Under the pieces are notes generated by a model. The model was not told the origin of the DNA. It worked only from the letters and a program-made list of their open reading frames with translations, and did not search any database. A stretch of 5,800 nucleotides of DNA, from assembly GCA_030669695.1 (NCBI GenBank), contig DAOVDC010000049.1:1-5800 (forward strand), in the 5' to 3' direction. Shown here in pieces: positions 3,988 to 5,800 of the stretch. A program made the translations under genes and the position numbers. This stretch comes from Candidatus Bathyarchaeota archaeon. Its GTDB lineage: Archaea; Thermoproteota; Bathyarchaeia; Bathyarchaeales; Bathyarchaeaceae. Position 1 is the first letter of the stretch. Every line of letters starts with the position of its first letter.

Positions 3988-5499
3988 ATGAGCAGCGAAC
4001 CTATAGAAAGGAGAGTCTCATACATAGGTGATAGACTCAGAGGCAGTCGATGCGGCATCTGTGACAGAGAATACTTCAGATCCAAAGACTACTGCGGAAA
4101 GTGTGGAAGGAAAAGTTTCGGCAAGATGGAAGACATCGACTTCTTCTACGAAAAAGGAACACTAGAAGTTTGCACTCTTGTCAATAAACCTACAAACAGA
4201 TTTACTAAGTTCGGCCCATACATCTACGGGATTGTCACATTTCATAATGGAAAGGTAAGAGTGCCAAGCAGGTTAACTGATCTCATCTTGAACAACAAAG
4301 AAATCGAACTTTCCAACTTTGAAGGTAGAAATGTTGTTCCAAGATTCAGAAGAAGATACGCCGTGAAGCAGAGCGAGATAATCCCAACGATCTCTCTAGC
4401 GTTCACTTTTGCTGATGAGTACTACCCACACCAGAAATACGAAGTGACTAAACCCAAAAAGGAGTATGAGACACCTGGAATCGTCGGATATGGAGTATAC
4501 GTCTCCAAATTCAGGATTAAAGAAAGAGCAATGGAAAGGTCCATACCGTTCATGGATGAAGACGCCATCACGGCTGCGGTTGAGGCTGGGAAAATGGCTT
4601 TGATTCATTCGGGCATAGACTCTTCGCTTGTGGGTAAGGTGTATGTGGGTTCAGAGTCTAATCCTTATGCGGTTAAGCCTATCGCTTCCAAAGTAGCTCA
4701 GGTGTTGAAGCTCGGTGAGGAAGAAAAAATCGATGGCTTGCAGGGCGTAGACGCAGTTGACACGGAGTTTGCGTGCAAGGCTGCCACAAGCATGTTCAAA
4801 GACGCAACATCACTGGTGTACTATCCCGGTGCGAGTACAACTTACGCCATGGTGATAGGCACCGATAACTCTCAGGCTGCGCCTAGAGAGGAGCCTGGGG
4901 GGGAATTAGACCTTTTTGTTGGGTATGGTGGTTCAGCCTTCATCTTTGGCATGCAAGATGTCATCGCTGAAGTGGAGGGGTGGTACTCGTGCACATCGGA
5001 TACGCCAGACTTTTGGAGGAGGGCACTTGAACCCTATCCCAGACATGGTGGCCGTTTCACCGGTGAGCCTGCCTACTTTAAGCACGTAGTGAAGGCGTGT
5101 AGAAAATTGATGGCGAAATTAAATCTCCAACCTAGCGACGTGAACTACTTCATTTCCCATCAGCCTAACGTAGGCTTTCCAATCAAAGTGGCCAAGGAAC
5201 TGGGGTTCAAAGAGGAACAGTACATGTTGGGTCTCAAAGTCTCTAAGTTTGGCAATACGTACTCCAGTGCTTCACCTATTGGGTTAGCGGCGGTTCTGGA
5301 CAAAGCCAAGTCAAACGAGAGGATAATACTTGTTAGTTATGGGTCTGGGGCTGGAAGTGATGCTTATTCGCTGATTACAACCAGCCAGGTTGAGGAGAAA
5401 CAGCGCCGACAAAAATTCACCGTGCAGCATCAGATTGAAAATGAGCACATAGAATTTGTGGATTACAATACTTACAGAAAGTTCAAGCTCGGACTTTGA
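3988..5499 (+). CDS. DUF35 (Zn-ribbon/OB-fold) fused to HMG-CoA synthase-like domain
   Basis: A 503-residue two-domain protein. Residues 1 to about 150 are DUF35: a zinc ribbon (Cys22, Cys25, Cys36, Cys39) and an OB fold with GPYIYGIVTFHNG (76-88), the part that binds the CoA pantetheine arm in archaeal complexes. Residues about 163-503 are an HMG-CoA synthase, which condenses acetyl-CoA with acetoacetyl-CoA. The catalytic set is present: Glu223 in YVGSESNPYAVKP, Cys263 in DTEFACKA and His391 in SHQPN. Family blocks SDTPDFWRR, PYPRHGGRFTGEPAYF and VSYGSGAGSDAYS are also intact. Against the archaeal family as I recall it, about 18 residues are missing between RIK (176-178) and DED (190-192), and about 8 are added between Glu223 and Cys263. 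In most archaea DUF35 is a separate gene. The ATG lies one base after the thiolase stop with AGGGG just upstream, so translation is probably coupled. HMG-CoA is the default product, but the odd partner makes another substrate possible. Confidence 0.92.
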   Translation: MSSEPIERRVSYIGDRLRGSRCGICDREYFRSKDYCGKCGRKSFGKMEDIDFFYEKGTLEVCTLVNKPTNRFTKFGPYIYGIVTFHNGKVRVPSRLTDLILNNKEIELSNFEGRNVVPRFRRRYAVKQSEIIPTISLAFTFADEYYPHQKYEVTKPKKEYETPGIVGYGVYVSKFRIKERAMERSIPFMDEDAITAAVEAGKMALIHSGIDSSLVGKVYVGSESNPYAVKPIASKVAQVLKLGEEEKIDGLQGVDAVDTEFACKAATSMFKDATSLVYYPGASTTYAMVIGTDNSQAAPREEPGGELDLFVGYGGSAFIFGMQDVIAEVEGWYSCTSDTPDFWRRALEPYPRHGGRFTGEPAYFKHVVKACRKLMAKLNLQPSDVNYFISHQPNVGFPIKVAKELGFKEEQYMLGLKVSKFGNTYSSASPIGLAAVLDKAKSNERIILVSYGSGAGSDAYSLITTSQVEEKQRRQKFTVQHQIENEHIEFVDYNTYRKFKLGL

Positions 5500-5626
5500 A
5501 GCGCGGTTACATTACACAACTAATTGGTAACAGCAACTATGGCGGAATTTGACAATCGATAAAGTGTTGAAACAATGGAACCTGACTAAGTTTCGTTAGA
5601 GTGTTTAAGAACCAGTTGAAACGCAT

Positions 5627-5640
5627 CTTTTATATTATAA
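5627..5640 (+). promoter_or_regulatory. TATA-like element before the Yip1-like gene
   Basis: CTTTTATATTATAA is a strong TATA-like run. A transcript starting 25-28 bases downstream would begin near 5655-5660. That falls after ATG 5649 and just before the in-frame GTG 5664, so the element bears on the start choice. The U-rich strand could also help end transcription of the upstream operon. The rest of 5500-5626 shows no gene. Confidence 0.45.
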
Positions 5641-5648
5641 GCGTCGAT

Positions 5649-5800
5649 ATGAAAGCACAAAAGGTGAACAAGAAAAAGTTGTTTGTCCGTGAAATATTCA
5701 GGGTTTTGTATTCTCCACTTGAGGCATTTAAAGAAATCGTTAAGAAACCTGACGTTAAGGGCCCTATGCTAATTTTGTTGATCACTGTGCTTGTCACAGC
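5649..5800 (+). CDS. Yip1-like membrane protein, 5' part only
   Basis: The frame from ATG 5649 stays open to the window end (50 full codons). It has a basic N-terminus (MKAQKVNKKK), then LFVREIFRVLYSPLEAFKEI, then VKKPDVKGP and the start of a hydrophobic segment (MLILLITVLVTA) that should be the first transmembrane helix. This order (amphipathic lead, SPxxAFKEI, basic KKPDVKGP loop, membrane segment) is what I associate with archaeal Yip1-domain proteins. These are integral membrane proteins of unclear function in prokaryotes. GTG 5664 is an alternative start that fits the TATA box better. No clear SD precedes either. The gene is separated from the HMGCS gene by 149 bases and probably has its own promoter. 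Confidence 0.7.
   Translation, partial: MKAQKVNKKKLFVREIFRVLYSPLEAFKEIVKKPDVKGPMLILLITVLVT

Noticed and set aside
1..5800. CRISPR arrays, insertion sequences, attachment sites, tRNA or rRNA genes
   Set aside because: No spaced direct repeats, transposase motifs, terminal inverted repeats or RNA-gene folds were found on either strand.

Overview
The window is archaeal chromosomal DNA. It carries a TFB transcription factor, an aIF1/SUI1 translation factor, TATA/BRE promoters, Shine-Dalgarno-led GTG starts and an archaeal-type thiolase/DUF35/HMG-CoA-synthase locus. Small zinc ribbons, a TIGR04076 protein and a Yip1-like membrane protein would suit an uncultured TACK-type archaeon, possibly Bathyarchaeia. 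That placement is an impression from protein style, not a computed one.

Layout. At the left edge is the start of a minus-strand minimal nucleotidyltransferase (GS-x10-DxD motif), cut by the window. After a gene-free stretch holding the tfb promoter comes tfb (plus strand). It meets, stop codon over stop codon, a minus-strand pair: SUI1/aIF1 followed by a 73-residue zinc-ribbon protein. The next gap (about 2025-2300) holds the aIF1 promoter and a possible small gene remnant. A minus-strand TIGR04076 gene then lies divergent from a plus-strand two-gene operon, with back-to-back promoters between them. The operon encodes a thiolase-fold protein and, one base later, a DUF35-HMG-CoA-synthase fusion. 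At the right edge is the start of a Yip1-like membrane protein.

How the genes fit together. The left half is basal expression machinery: transcription initiation (TFB), translation initiation (aIF1) and an unknown zinc ribbon. The right half is the most interesting part. In archaea, acetoacetyl-CoA thiolase, DUF35 and HMG-CoA synthase form one complex that channels acetoacetyl-CoA into the mevalonate pathway. Here DUF35 is fused to the N-terminus of the synthase. The synthase keeps its Glu/Cys/His catalytic set but lacks about 18 residues near its start. The thiolase appears to have lost the nucleophilic Cys (Thr82), the His of the HDxF-type motif (Tyr287) and the His of GHP (Asn344). The locus therefore looks like a repurposed or non-catalytic thiolase paired with an active-looking synthase, and not an ordinary mevalonate operon. 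Whether the genome also has a normal set cannot be seen from this window.
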